Source of the DNA: Kiritimatiellia bacterium
GTDB lineage: Bacteria > Verrucomicrobiota > Kiritimatiellia > UBA8416 > JABMPJ01
DNA length: 45,125 bases
Direction of reading: 5' to 3'
Assembly (NCBI GenBank): GCA_016783675.1
Contig: JADHWE010000012.1
Location: 1 to 45,125 of the forward strand
Positions within the stretch are counted from its first letter, which is position 1; each line of letters starts with the position of its first letter. This document shows positions 1 to 7,866 of this stretch, in pieces. Under the pieces are notes generated by a model. The model saw only the letters and a list, made by a program, of their open reading frames with translations, had not been told where the DNA came from and made no database searches. Both the position numbers and the translations under genes were made by a program.

Positions 1-113
1 TGAATCTCGCGGATGTGCATACAAAACCGGTCAAGATCAAGGGCGTTAGTGTATACAACTAGGTTGCAGTGTAACCGACTTTGTTGTAACCACTTAGAGC
101 AGTCAGGCATTGC
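1..113. other. Left edge, no recognised gene
   Basis: No complete gene is visible. A + strand open frame comes in from the left edge and ends at a TAG at 60-62; its last residues read NLADVHTKPVKIKGVSVYN. This could be the C-terminus of a gene that starts outside the window, but nineteen residues are too few to name a family. No ATG start lies close upstream of the following Nif3-like frame. Confidence 0.3.
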
Positions 114-860
114 CTGCAAAATAAACTCACGCTAGACAAGGAACTCAAGATCACCGAGTTCCAGGATAGCTCACACAACGGGCTGCAGGTGGCCAACTCG
201 GGGCATGTGAAGAAGATCTGCTGCGGGGTGGATGCGTCGTTGGAGTTTTTTCAGCAGGCGCAGGAGCATGGCGCCGACATGGTGATATGCCATCACGGCA
301 TCAGTTGGGGTGAGTCGCTCGCGACGATCACGGGGTTGAACTACCAGCGCGTATCGAGGCTGCTCAGGCACGACATGGCGCTTTATGCCTCCCATCTACC
401 CTTGGATGCGCACCCGACACTGGGCAACAATGCACAGATCTGCCGCACACTGGGACTGCGGAAGCTCAAGCCGTTCGGCATGTACAACGGCAAGCTGATC
501 GGCTTTGAAGGCTCACTGCCCAAGCCGCGCCGGTTCACAACCTTCGCGCGCATGGTTGCCGAAAAGATCGGCAAGCCGCTGCACACGTGGGATTGCGGGA
601 AGAAGACGGTGCAGCGCATCGCGGTCGTCTCCGGTGGTGCGGCGGGAGAGATCGCCGAGGCGGGCGAGAAAGGGATCGACGTGTACCTGTCGGGCGAGCA
701 GTCCCTGGCTGCCTACAACCTCGCGCGGGAGTACGGTATCAACGCAATCTTCGCCGGCCACTACGCCACCGAGCGCTTTGGTGTGATAGCGGTCGGTGAG
801 CGACTGAAGAAACGTTTTGGGGTGGAAGTGGAGTTTTTGGATATGGGGATTGCGGTGTAG
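114..860 (+). CDS. Nif3-like dinuclear metal centre protein
   Basis: Member of the Nif3/YbgI/YqfO family, cytoplasmic proteins with a dinuclear metal site and a still poorly defined role (often labelled GTP cyclohydrolase I type 2 homologue). Visible motifs are the N-terminal NGLQV, GVDAS, the metal-site CHHGISWG, and near the C-terminus SGEQ and GHYATERFG. Length fits the short form of the family without the PII-like insert. The start is odd: family similarity begins at about 135 (LDKELKITEFQDSS), yet the open frame has no ATG between its upstream stop (87-89) and that point. The only bacterial-type start is GTG at 189, which would cut off the conserved NGLQ motif. I give a possible CTG at 114; the true 5' end may be altered by a frameshift, rearrangement or assembly error. 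Product confident, start not. Confidence 0.82.
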   Translation: MQNKLTLDKELKITEFQDSSHNGLQVANSGHVKKICCGVDASLEFFQQAQEHGADMVICHHGISWGESLATITGLNYQRVSRLLRHDMALYASHLPLDAHPTLGNNAQICRTLGLRKLKPFGMYNGKLIGFEGSLPKPRRFTTFARMVAEKIGKPLHTWDCGKKTVQRIAVVSGGAAGEIAEAGEKGIDVYLSGEQSLAAYNLAREYGINAIFAGHYATERFGVIAVGERLKKRFGVEVEFLDMGIAV

Positions 861-869
861 GGAGTGTTT

Positions 870-1011
870 CCAATACCCAATATCGAACAAGGAACATCCA
901 ACCGAACAAGGTAGAGAGCGAGGCAGATGAATGGGGGGAGGTCGCCCTCATTTCATTCCCCTTCTTCGCACACTTGGATATTGGATATTCCTTGTTGGCT
1001 GTTGGCTATTG
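870..1011. repeat. About 142-bp dispersed element with inverted ends
   Basis: The ends are imperfect inverted repeats: CCAATACCCAATATC...AACAAGG on the left and CTTGGATATTGGATATTCC...GTTGGCTATTG on the right. The core contains AGAGAGCGAGG and ends in TTCTTCGCACACTTGG. A second copy with the same core layout lies at 36171-36311, and a fragment at 3631-3653. It fills the gap between nif3 and the protease gene. It encodes nothing, so a MITE-like or long-hairpin repeat is the likely class. Confidence 0.7.
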
Positions 1012-1031
1012 AAAGGAAGTGAGGTCACGCT

Positions 1032-2678
1032 ATGGCGAAGAGGTTCGTACTTCTCATCCTCATTCTTGCCCTCGGCTTGGGGACTTACTTCCTCTTCCGA
1101 ATAGGCGAGGACGCCGGGGAGCTTGCTGAGCGGACGAGACTCGCGCCGGCTCGTTCCCGGTCAGGTGGTTCGCCCGTTTTGTCGTGGTCCAGCGATCCGG
1201 GGTCGACTCCCTCTGCGCCGATGGTGACGTCGACCAATGCTCCCGAGAGCTCTGCCGAACCGACCTTGCCTCCCGACGCCATTCCGGGCGAGCAGGTCTT
1301 GATGTTCTATGATGACGCGCATCTGCGCGCGTTCCTGGAACTGGCTGACGAAGAGGGCTTGGATATTGTGGGTCGCATCGACGCCCTTCGCGCCATACGT
1401 GTGCGTGTGAGGGACGAGGCGGCATTGCGCCGCGCCCTGTCCCGCTCTCCGTCGCCAATCGCCCGTGGCCCCAACCTCTACGTGCGCCGGCCGGATCCAC
1501 CCGTGCCGCCCGAGGGCGTGACCTACAACGCGTTCGGCAACACGGCCGCCGCGTGGCTGGGTGTGGCAGCGGATCGCAGCCAATGGGGGCAGGGGATCAC
1601 CGTGGCCGTGCTGGACACGACGGTGGTCCCGGAGTCTACACGCGGAACCGTTGCCGTGGTCGATCTCCTCGACGAACCGACAGGCGCCACCCCGGCTCGT
1701 CACGGCACCGCCGTGGCGTCGATCATCACCGGCGGCGGTAAAGTCCCAGGCGTCGCGCCCGGGGCAGATCTGCTGGCCGTACGCGTCATGGGCGACGACG
1801 GCGTGGGAAACACGTTCACGCTGGCACAAGGCGTGATGGATGCGGTGGACAGGGGCGCACGCGTCATCAACATGTCGCTTGGGTCGGGTGGCGACGCGCC
1901 GGTGCTTGGCCAGGCGATCGCCTATGCCCAAGAGCGGGGCGCCGTAATCGTGGCGGCCGCAGGCAACAATGGGAGCGATGGTGTTCTCTATCCGGCCCGC
2001 TACGCCGGGGTGTTGGCCGTGGGCGCGGTGGATGCGGACGGGCGCCAGATGTACTTCTCCAACCGGGGCGAGCGGCTGGACTTGGTGGCCCCGGGCCTGG
2101 GGGTCACGGCGGCCGGAATCGACGGCGAGGCCATTGCCTTCAGCGGTACGTCCGCCGCCACGCCGTTTGTAGCCGGGGCAGTCGCCGGAGTATGGTCCGA
2201 ATCGCCCAACATGGATGGGAGGGATGTGGCTGAACTCCTGGTCCGCTACGCGGATGATGCCGGTGCACCCGGACGCGACACGCGCTACGGTGCCGGGGTG
2301 CTGAACGTCGGGCGCGTCCTTGAGCGCAACACACCGGGCCTGGTGGACATGGTGCTGGCACGTCCCCATATAGAGCAGCATCCGGTCTATGATGACGAGC
2401 TGGTCCTGGCACTCTTTGGTCAGAATCGGGGAACAAAGCCGCTCGAACGCGTGGTTCTCAAGGCCAATGTGGATGGAGCACCGGTGGATTTGACCTTCTA
2501 CGATGTCGGCATCGGAGACATCGTCCGGCACGATCTCCGGCTCACGCGCGCTGGAGTAGGGGAACGAACCGTTGCGATTGAACAGGAAATCAGCGTCGTA
2601 GGCGACGAGGACCGCTCTCCCCACAACAACCGAATGCTCTCCTCCCTATCCGTAGGTCTTCCGACCTCCGACCTCTGA
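1032..2678 (+). CDS. S8 family (subtilisin-like) serine protease, secreted
   Basis: A 548-residue subtilase. Residues 5-22 form a hydrophobic N-terminal segment (signal peptide or anchor), followed by a Ser/Pro/Thr-rich linker and a prodomain-like region at about 85-150. The catalytic triad is complete: Asp195 in VAVLDTT, His224 in RHGTAVAS and Ser374 in SGTSAATPFVAGA, with the oxyanion Asn in AAAGNNG near 312. After the protease domain, about 420-540 is a beta-rich domain resembling a CARDB/immunoglobulin-like module (LALFGQNRGTKPLERVVL). A GAGG ribosome binding site lies 7 bases before the ATG. The last residues, LPTSDL, and the TGA stop are read from a 7-bp repeat array, so the original C-terminus has probably been altered. 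It likely acts in the periplasm or outside the cell; the substrate is unknown. Confidence 0.9.
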   Translation: MAKRFVLLILILALGLGTYFLFRIGEDAGELAERTRLAPARSRSGGSPVLSWSSDPGSTPSAPMVTSTNAPESSAEPTLPPDAIPGEQVLMFYDDAHLRAFLELADEEGLDIVGRIDALRAIRVRVRDEAALRRALSRSPSPIARGPNLYVRRPDPPVPPEGVTYNAFGNTAAAWLGVAADRSQWGQGITVAVLDTTVVPESTRGTVAVVDLLDEPTGATPARHGTAVASIITGGGKVPGVAPGADLLAVRVMGDDGVGNTFTLAQGVMDAVDRGARVINMSLGSGGDAPVLGQAIAYAQERGAVIVAAAGNNGSDGVLYPARYAGVLAVGAVDADGRQMYFSNRGERLDLVAPGLGVTAAGIDGEAIAFSGTSAATPFVAGAVAGVWSESPNMDGRDVAELLVRYADDAGAPGRDTRYGAGVLNVGRVLERNTPGLVDMVLARPHIEQHPVYDDELVLALFGQNRGTKPLERVVLKANVDGAPVDLTFYDVGIGDIVRHDLRLTRAGVGERTVAIEQEISVVGDEDRSPHNNRMLSSLSVGLPTSDL

Positions 2679-2712
2679 CCTCTGACCTCCGACCTCCGAC
2701 CTCCGACCTCCG
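2658..2712. repeat. 7-bp tandem array (CCTCCGA/CCTCTGA)
   Basis: About seven head-to-tail units of CCTCCGA with two CCTCTGA variants. The array provides the last codons and the TGA (2676-2678) of the protease gene and ends three bases before the stop of the convergent HAD gene. The same unit recurs at 11264-11347, 43290-43310 and 43463-43500. Confidence 0.9.
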
Positions 2713-2714
2713 TC

Positions 2715-3608
2715 TCACGCCCACGGCGCCGTCTCGGGCAGCAGCGAGTCGAACCTGTCGATCAGCGCCTGTTCGTATTCCCCTGCATAGGCCCCCCCGA
2801 TGAACTTGTTGAAGGCCTCCTCGTAGAGCAACTTCCACGACTCATCTTCGTGGGCGGGGTTGATGGGGAAGAAAAACGCGTCGTTCGCCTTGGCGGCCCG
2901 ACAGTCACCGGGCGCATCGCCAATCATCAGGATGTGTGTGGCGGGATAGCGATCGCGCGTGGCCATGGCGATGTGTTCTGCTTTCGTGCCAAGCTCCTGT
3001 CCTGCGATGAACGCGACTGAGTCCATCATGTCGTTCATCTCCCACTCACGCACCAACGCTTCGGAGGGGGTCTGTGAAACCACCACGATATCGGCATGGG
3101 TGCCCATCTTCTGCAGGCACTCACGGACCCATGTGAAGGGCGGAACATGTTGTACGATCTCCTCCACCCGGCGGTTCACGGCGAGACTCCACTCCAGGAC
3201 CTTGGTCAGGTCCGGATCGCCGGTAGCGGCGACCCTTGTCTCGAGGGCTGGGTTTCCGAGATGGTTCTCCTCCTCGATCCACTTGCGCAAACCGTCCATC
3301 TGCGGCACGGCAACGCCCGCAGCCTGTACCTCGGGGCGTTTCCGTAACATGTCAATGGTCTGCAGCAGGGCGGGGAAGCGGTTGGTGCCGCGCGACTGGG
3401 AGTAGAGGTTGATGAACTCAGCTGTTTCCCGCAGCACGGGTTCAATCGCAACCAGGTCCCACATCTCGGCAATGAGGCCGTGGAAGCACTGCTTCTGCTT
3501 GATCTCCATGGTGTCGAATACGCACCCGTCCGAGTCGACACCGACGAAGAAGTCGTGTTGGGGAGTGAAGTTGATCAGGTTGTCTTTGGTGAAAGCTGCT
3601 TCGTTCAT
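2715..3608 (-). CDS. HAD family hydrolase
   Basis: A haloacid dehalogenase-superfamily phosphohydrolase of 297 residues. Motif I is VDSDGCVFDTM (nucleophile and general acid Asp), motif II is VVVSQTP, the motif III Lys is probably in ELGTKAEHIA, and motif IV is LMIGDAPGDCRAAKAN. The large segment between motifs I and II is helical and serves as a cap. The substrate cannot be read from sequence. I start at the ATG at 3608 (MNEAAFTKDN); the upstream ATG at 3644 lies in a repeat fragment and would add residues encoded by it. The gene converges on the protease gene with the 7-bp array between them. Confidence 0.85.
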   Translation of the reverse strand: MNEAAFTKDNLINFTPQHDFFVGVDSDGCVFDTMEIKQKQCFHGLIAEMWDLVAIEPVLRETAEFINLYSQSRGTNRFPALLQTIDMLRKRPEVQAAGVAVPQMDGLRKWIEEENHLGNPALETRVAATGDPDLTKVLEWSLAVNRRVEEIVQHVPPFTWVRECLQKMGTHADIVVVSQTPSEALVREWEMNDMMDSVAFIAGQELGTKAEHIAMATRDRYPATHILMIGDAPGDCRAAKANDAFFFPINPAHEDESWKLLYEEAFNKFIGGAYAGEYEQALIDRFDSLLPETAPWA

Positions 3609-3630
3609 GGACGGGATAGTTACGCAAGAT

Positions 3631-3653
3631 CCAATATCCGACAAGGAATATCC
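3631..3653. repeat. Fragment of the TIR element
   Basis: CCAATATCCGACAAGGAATA resembles one arm of the roughly 142-bp elements at 870-1011 and 36171-36311. It sits just upstream of the HAD gene start and creates a spurious upstream ATG for that gene. Confidence 0.55.
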
Positions 3654-3678
3654 TGAGTCGGCCGCGTCACGCGTGCCA

Positions 3679-3763
3679 CGGCTCGCTGAGGACAGCTCGC
3701 CCTACCTGACCGGCGGTGAAGATACGCCCAGGATGAGGTAGGGCGAGCTCTCCGAGCGAGCCG
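3679..3763. repeat. Hairpin repeat with about 28-bp arms
   Basis: Inverted repeat: left arm 3679-3707 (CGGCTCGCTGAGGACAGCTC and onward), right arm 3736-3763 ending in CTCCGAGCGAGCCG. The arms share the core AGCTCGCCCTACCT and are separated by about 28 bases. Same family as 10121-10187 (perfect copy) and 37799-37865, with a half copy at 14209-14240. It lies between the divergent HAD gene and PUR operon. Confidence 0.85.
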
Positions 3764-3895
3764 GGCACCAACCGGGAGCGGGGGAGACTTAAGTCCTCGA
3801 CAACCCAACCCTTTTTGATACCTTTCACGGCATTGGCGACAGGTCCGTGGGGACCCGTCCGGGGTGTGGAATCAGACAGGGGCGAGGGCAGACTG

Positions 3896-4117
3896 GTGGA
3901 CAAAGAACTGTTCAGCGAACAGGTGCAGGTTGAGCGGAAGCTCTTTACATTCGAGCTCAGGGAGAATCCTCGTGGGCGTTTCCTGCGTGTGACGGAAGAC
4001 GTAGGCGGACGTCGTGATACGATTATTATTCCTGCAGCGGGCCTTGAAAGTATCTGCGAGGTTATCGGGCGAGCCAACACCGCGAGCAATGTTGCCGGTG
4101 CCCCTGAAGTCGGATGA
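3896..4117 (+). CDS. PUR-alpha-like nucleic-acid-binding protein
   Basis: A small protein of about 73 residues made almost entirely of one PUR repeat: LFSEQVQVERKLFTFELREN, then GRFLRVTEDVGGRRDTIIIP and a final helix GLESICEVIG. Bacterial single-repeat PUR proteins (for example Borrelia BpuR and Bacteroidetes/Verrucomicrobia homologues) bind single-stranded DNA or RNA. I choose the GTG at 3896 (MDKELFSEQV) because the upstream in-frame extension from ATG 3815 shows no PUR similarity and a GCGAGG-like ribosome site precedes the GTG; the longer form remains possible. Its stop overlaps the next start (ATGA at 4114-4117), so it is the first gene of a coupled operon. It may be an RNA-binding regulator; the target is unknown. 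Confidence 0.7.
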   Translation: MDKELFSEQVQVERKLFTFELRENPRGRFLRVTEDVGGRRDTIIIPAAGLESICEVIGRANTASNVAGAPEVG

Positions 4118-5040
4118 GAGTGGACAGGAACACCTTTTTGAATCGCACATCCCGATCCCGTATGGCCATCGCACTGGCCGCGCTGACCGCCGTGGCCATC
4201 GCGCCGACCCAGGCCACCGCGGATCCGTCCGATGCGGACACAGATCCCGACGAACCTCCGATAACCGCGGACGGACTGTTGGATGACGTGCTGCGCCGTT
4301 TTCCGCGTGACCCCCTCGATATCCATGGCGAAATGGTTGTCCGCAAACGGCGGGGCGTGGAGCTGTCGCGCGTGACATTCAACATGGAGGTGGACTGGGG
4401 CGCCGACCCGGCCCGGTTCCGCTACAGGGTTCTTGATGACGAGGGCGACGTGCGCCGTGAACTGCTGTTGCAGCTTCGCCCCGGCGGACGGCCCGAGGTA
4501 ACGAGGGGCACAGGTGAGGAGATGGCCCTCGACAGCGTTATCGAATCGACCGACCTGACGTGGGCGGACTTGAGCCTTTCTTTCCTGTGGTGGCGCGGCG
4601 GACGCATCGTTGGGACGGACCAGGCCAAGGGACGCGACTGTTATCTCGTGGATGTTCCGGCCCCGGCATGGGGGGTCGATTCGACCGGGTACAGCCGGGT
4701 GCGCCTCTGGGTTGACCAGTCGCTGCACATGTTGCTGCGCGCCGACGGATTCGATGAGAATGGAAAGCACGTGCGTAGCCTGTGGGTCCGTAGCCTCAAG
4801 AAAACGGAGGGGCGCTGGATGATTAAGGACATGGAGGTGCAGGGCTATCCCTCCATTCATCGCACGCGGCTTCGTATTCATTCTGTCAGGGTCGCGACTC
4901 AAGAGGTATCCGCGTTGACGCCCCCGGCGACCTTGTGTCGTCGGAGCGGGAGATCTCTGCGCCCCACGACCGGAGGTCGTAGGGGTTCCCCACTCAGAAT
5001 TTGTAGCTCAGAACTCAGAACATCCCTACCGGTATCATGA
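4114..5040 (+). CDS. LolA-like outer-membrane lipoprotein-sorting family protein
   Basis: A 308-residue protein with an N-terminal signal sequence (hydrophobic MAIALAALTAVAIAPTQATA at about 17-36) and then a beta-rich domain of the LolA/MucB-like 'outer membrane lipoprotein-sorting' type: DIHGEMVVRKRRGVELSRV, YLVDVPAPAW, RLWVDQSLHMLLRADGFDENGK and IKDMEVQGYPS. Such proteins have the periplasmic half-barrel fold that binds lipids or lipid-modified partners. The start overlaps the PUR gene by 4 bases and the stop overlaps the CNNM gene by 4 bases (ATGA at 5037), so all are translationally coupled. The last 40 or so residues (from TPPATLCRRSGR) are encoded by a repeat-rich stretch that contains an 8-5-8 hairpin, and they do not look like a natural C-terminus. 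Confidence 0.75.
   Translation: MRVDRNTFLNRTSRSRMAIALAALTAVAIAPTQATADPSDADTDPDEPPITADGLLDDVLRRFPRDPLDIHGEMVVRKRRGVELSRVTFNMEVDWGADPARFRYRVLDDEGDVRRELLLQLRPGGRPEVTRGTGEEMALDSVIESTDLTWADLSLSFLWWRGGRIVGTDQAKGRDCYLVDVPAPAWGVDSTGYSRVRLWVDQSLHMLLRADGFDENGKHVRSLWVRSLKKTEGRWMIKDMEVQGYPSIHRTRLRIHSVRVATQEVSALTPPATLCRRSGRSLRPTTGGRRGSPLRICSSELRTSLPVS
4924..4944. repeat. 8-5-8 hairpin repeat, loop CTTGT
   Basis: CCGGCGAC, loop CTTGT, GTCGTCGG: eight pairs including one G-T. It lies inside the 3' end of the LolA-like gene. Same 21-base geometry as 14070-14090, 39030-39050, 39069-39089, 44575-44595, 44642-44662 and 44681-44701. Confidence 0.75.
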
Positions 5041-6296
5041 GTCTCGTTATCATAGTCGAATGTATCGGACTGGTACTCCTCCTGGCGTTCTCGGCCTTCT
5101 TCTCGAGTGCCGAGACAGCGCTGTTCTCGCTCAACCCGATCCACATCCATCGTATCGGTCGCACCCATGCGGGAGGGGCGGCACGGTTGCGTGACCTGTT
5201 GGCGCGTCCCGCCAGCCTGCTGTCGACGATCCTGATCGGTAACACCATCGTCAATGTTGCTGCCTCATCACTCGGCTACGTGGTGGCGGAAACGCTGCTG
5301 CCGTCGCGGGGTGAAATGGTGGCTATTCCGGCCATGACCACGCTTCTCCTGATATTCGGTGAGGTAGCGCCCAAGCGGTTCGCCATGATCCGCAGCGAGC
5401 AGCTGGCGGTCTTCTACGCGCCGATCTTTGTCGTCCTCATCCGCGTTGCCACGCCGCTGCGCTGGATGTTGGAGCAGATGTCGGCCCTATTCCACAAGCA
5501 GTTGAGGGAAGAGGGCGCCACGTTGACGGAAGACGAGTTCCGAACCGTCGTGGAAGTGGGCGAAGAGGAAGGCGTTCTGGACGAAGAAGAGCGCACCATG
5601 GTCGATGGCATCATCCGCCTGGAAGAGACCCAGGCCAAGGACGTCATGACGCCGCGGGTGGACTTGGTTGGGATCGACCTCGATGATCCCGCCGAGGAGC
5701 AGGAGCAGGTGGCCCGTGGTGTGCGGTTTCGCTACATCCCGGTCTACCGCGATTCGCTCGACCATGCGGAGGGATTCCTGGACGTGCCGCGGTTCATTCT
5801 TGCTGAGAACCCCTCGCTCTCAGAGTGCATCATCCCTGCATTCTTTGTTCCCGAGACCGTTCCACTTGACACGTTGCTGGCCACGTTCCAGCACGAGGGA
5901 CGTCGCGTGGCCTTCGTGGCCGACGAGTATGGCGGCACCGCCGGACTGGTGACCCGTGGCGACATTCTTGAGGAAATCGCCGATGACGCCATCAACGAAT
6001 ATGGCCAGGAGAAACCCGAGATCCAGAAGGTGGAAGATGATCGCTGGGTCGTGGATGGTCAGGCCAGCCTTGAAGATATCAACTACGAGCTGGATCGCGA
6101 GCTGGAGGCCGAGGGTGCGGATCGCATTGCCGGATGGGTAAGCGCACACTTGGAGCGTATGCCGCATTCGGGTGATACGGTTGAGGAGCAGGGATGCCGC
6201 GTCACTGTCTTGAAGGTGCGCAAGCGGCGCGTACTCGAGGTGGAGTTGGTTCGCGTGGATCTGCCGGAACCGGACGAAGACGAGGGTGACGACTGA
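5037..6296 (+). CDS. CNNM/CorC-type membrane protein with CBS pair (first copy)
   Basis: Hemolysin C/CorC family membrane protein of 419 residues, a family linked to Mg2+/Co2+ transport or homeostasis. Domains in order: a CNNM (DUF21) transmembrane domain at about 1-185 (FSSAETALFSLNPI, LIGNTIVNVAASSLGY, FGEVAPKRFA), an acidic linker (EEGVLDEEERTMVDGI), a CBS pair at about 200-325 (AKDVMTPRVDLVGID, VADEYGGTAGLVTRGDILE) and a C-terminal CorC/HlyC domain (WVVDGQASLEDINYEL). The start overlaps the previous stop (ATGA) and the stop overlaps the next gene by one base (TGATG). Tandem pairs of such genes are common. Function by family; transport activity is not proven by sequence. Confidence 0.92.
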   Translation: MSLVIIVECIGLVLLLAFSAFFSSAETALFSLNPIHIHRIGRTHAGGAARLRDLLARPASLLSTILIGNTIVNVAASSLGYVVAETLLPSRGEMVAIPAMTTLLLIFGEVAPKRFAMIRSEQLAVFYAPIFVVLIRVATPLRWMLEQMSALFHKQLREEGATLTEDEFRTVVEVGEEEGVLDEEERTMVDGIIRLEETQAKDVMTPRVDLVGIDLDDPAEEQEQVARGVRFRYIPVYRDSLDHAEGFLDVPRFILAENPSLSECIIPAFFVPETVPLDTLLATFQHEGRRVAFVADEYGGTAGLVTRGDILEEIADDAINEYGQEKPEIQKVEDDRWVVDGQASLEDINYELDRELEAEGADRIAGWVSAHLERMPHSGDTVEEQGCRVTVLKVRKRRVLEVELVRVDLPEPDEDEGDD

Positions 6297-7270
6297 TGAA
6301 CGGGTTCACGGAAATCATTCTGATCGTCATCTGTCTCCTGGGGCAGGCGTTCTTTGCCGGGATCGAGACGGGCGTGATTTCGATCTCGCGCATGCGGCTC
6401 CGCCATTTTGTGCGGCAAGGCGATCCCGGGGCCCTCACACTGCAGATCTACCTTGAGCATTTCGACCGCCTGCTGGGCACAACACTGGTAGGCACCAATC
6501 TCAGCGTGGTGATCCTTTCGGTTATCAGTGCGAGCGTGGCTGCGCGCTGGCTTGGGAAATGGGGTGAGCCGGTCTCAGCGGTGATCGTGGCGCTAGTGGT
6601 ACTTGTTTTCTGCGAGTACCTGCCCAAGGCGTGGTTTCACAGTCGGCCGATCGAGCGCTGTCGCCGCTACGCCGGCATGCTGCGCGTGATGGAGATTATA
6701 CTCAAGCCACTGTCGCTGGGCATCATCGCATTGAGCCGGTTGCTGGTGCGCGGAGGCGAGGACTCGTTGTCGTCGCCGGCGCCGTTCGTGACGCGTGAAG
6801 ACTTGAAGGTGCTGGCCAAGGAAGGTGAACGTGATGGTGTGCTGTCGCCCCGCGAACGTTTCATGATCCATCGTGTCATGGAGCTGTCGCACAAGACGGC
6901 CGGACAGATCATGGTGCCGGTGGCACGCATGACGACGGTCACCTCGGAGACGTCGGTTGAGGAATTCAGGACGATCGCGCGCCAGTCCGGCTTCACGCGC
7001 ATGCCGGTACGCGATGTGGAGAAGGATCACTACACCGGTGTGGTCAACATCTTCTCTATTCTGTCGGGCCGCGAGGTGGCGATGGATCGGCGCGTGGCAG
7101 ACTTCGCGCGCGCTCCGCTGTATGTGAACGACTCCATGCCGGCCGACGATATTCTGCCCATCATGCGGCGTGCCCGTCAGCCGATGTGCCTGGTCCGCAA
7201 CAGCGCCAGCGAGGTGGTCGGATTGCTCACGACCGAGGATGTCCTCGAAGAGATCGTGGGTAAGCTCTAG
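6296..7270 (+). CDS. CNNM/CorC-type membrane protein with CBS pair (second copy)
   Basis: Paralogue of the preceding gene, 324 residues. It has the CNNM transmembrane domain (FFAGIETGVISISRMRL, LVGTNLSVVILSVI, FCEYLPKAW) and a CBS pair (AGQIMVPVARMTTV, LVRNSASEVVGLLTTEDVLE). It ends after the second CBS motif and lacks the C-terminal CorC/HlyC domain of the first copy. That suggests the two tandem proteins may form a hetero-dimer sharing one CorC domain. Coupled to the upstream gene by a one-base overlap. Confidence 0.9.
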   Translation: MNGFTEIILIVICLLGQAFFAGIETGVISISRMRLRHFVRQGDPGALTLQIYLEHFDRLLGTTLVGTNLSVVILSVISASVAARWLGKWGEPVSAVIVALVVLVFCEYLPKAWFHSRPIERCRRYAGMLRVMEIILKPLSLGIIALSRLLVRGGEDSLSSPAPFVTREDLKVLAKEGERDGVLSPRERFMIHRVMELSHKTAGQIMVPVARMTTVTSETSVEEFRTIARQSGFTRMPVRDVEKDHYTGVVNIFSILSGREVAMDRRVADFARAPLYVNDSMPADDILPIMRRARQPMCLVRNSASEVVGLLTTEDVLEEIVGKL

Positions 7271-7341
7271 AGCTCCTTTTTGAGTCTTGCCGTTTGGCGA
7301 TACCTCTGTATGGTTTTCTTACGCAACAGGGAGTGATCGTT

Positions 7342-7866
7342 ATGACGAATGACGCTACACCGGTGGACGAGACCTCGGCCGCCGTCTGTCCAAGCTGCAA
7401 CCGCTATATTGGCCCGGCAGGGCGATGTCCGTACTGTCACTCCGATGCACCCAAGCCGGCCATGCTGCGCATCCTGCGAATCGGGTCGGTCGTGCTGGCC
7501 GTAGCGGGACTGGTGCTGCTCTACCTGGCCGTAACCCACCGCGAACTGCCGGTGCAGAATATTGGCGAGATTACTCCGCTCATGAACTACGCGTATGTGC
7601 GTGTCGTCGGCGAGGTGCCGCGCAGTTGTTTTGTGGGGGAAGAGGAACCCGTCGATTACGTTTCCTTCATGGTCAAGGATGCGACCGGCTCGATCCGCGT
7701 GAAGGCGCAGGGCGAGGTGGCCTTGAAGCTCTTCGAGACAGGGCGCCTGCCGCAACGCGGCGCGCGAGTGGATGTGGCGGGTAGTCTGAACGTGGCGCCG
7801 GGCAAGAAACCGGAGATGCGCCTCCAGGCGCCGCGCCAGCTTCTCATCGGAGAATCGCAGAAGTGA
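7342..7866 (+). CDS. Zinc-ribbon membrane protein with OB-fold-like domain
   Basis: A 174-residue protein. Residues 13-30 form a zinc ribbon (CPSCNRYI...CPYCHSD), followed by one transmembrane segment (VVLAVAGLVLLYLAVTH) and a C-terminal beta domain: AYVRVVGEVP, YVSFMVKDATGSIRVKAQGE, ARVDVAGSLNVAPGK. That pattern resembles the OB-fold 'nucleic acid binding' modules of membrane proteins. I choose the ATG at 7342, which has a GGAGTGA ribosome site, over an in-frame ATG at 7294. The stop overlaps the next start. The domain probably lies on the outside of the membrane; no specific function can be assigned. Confidence 0.75.
   Translation: MTNDATPVDETSAAVCPSCNRYIGPAGRCPYCHSDAPKPAMLRILRIGSVVLAVAGLVLLYLAVTHRELPVQNIGEITPLMNYAYVRVVGEVPRSCFVGEEEPVDYVSFMVKDATGSIRVKAQGEVALKLFETGRLPQRGARVDVAGSLNVAPGKKPEMRLQAPRQLLIGESQK

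Noticed and set aside
3..62. Partial gene tail at the left edge
   Set aside because: Only 19 codons are visible, and no family can be recognised; mentioned as a note only.
1161..2624. Long open frame of 487 codons on the minus strand across the protease gene
   Set aside because: It is a shadow of the high-GC protease gene; the + strand frame has a full catalytic triad, and the minus frame shows no family features.
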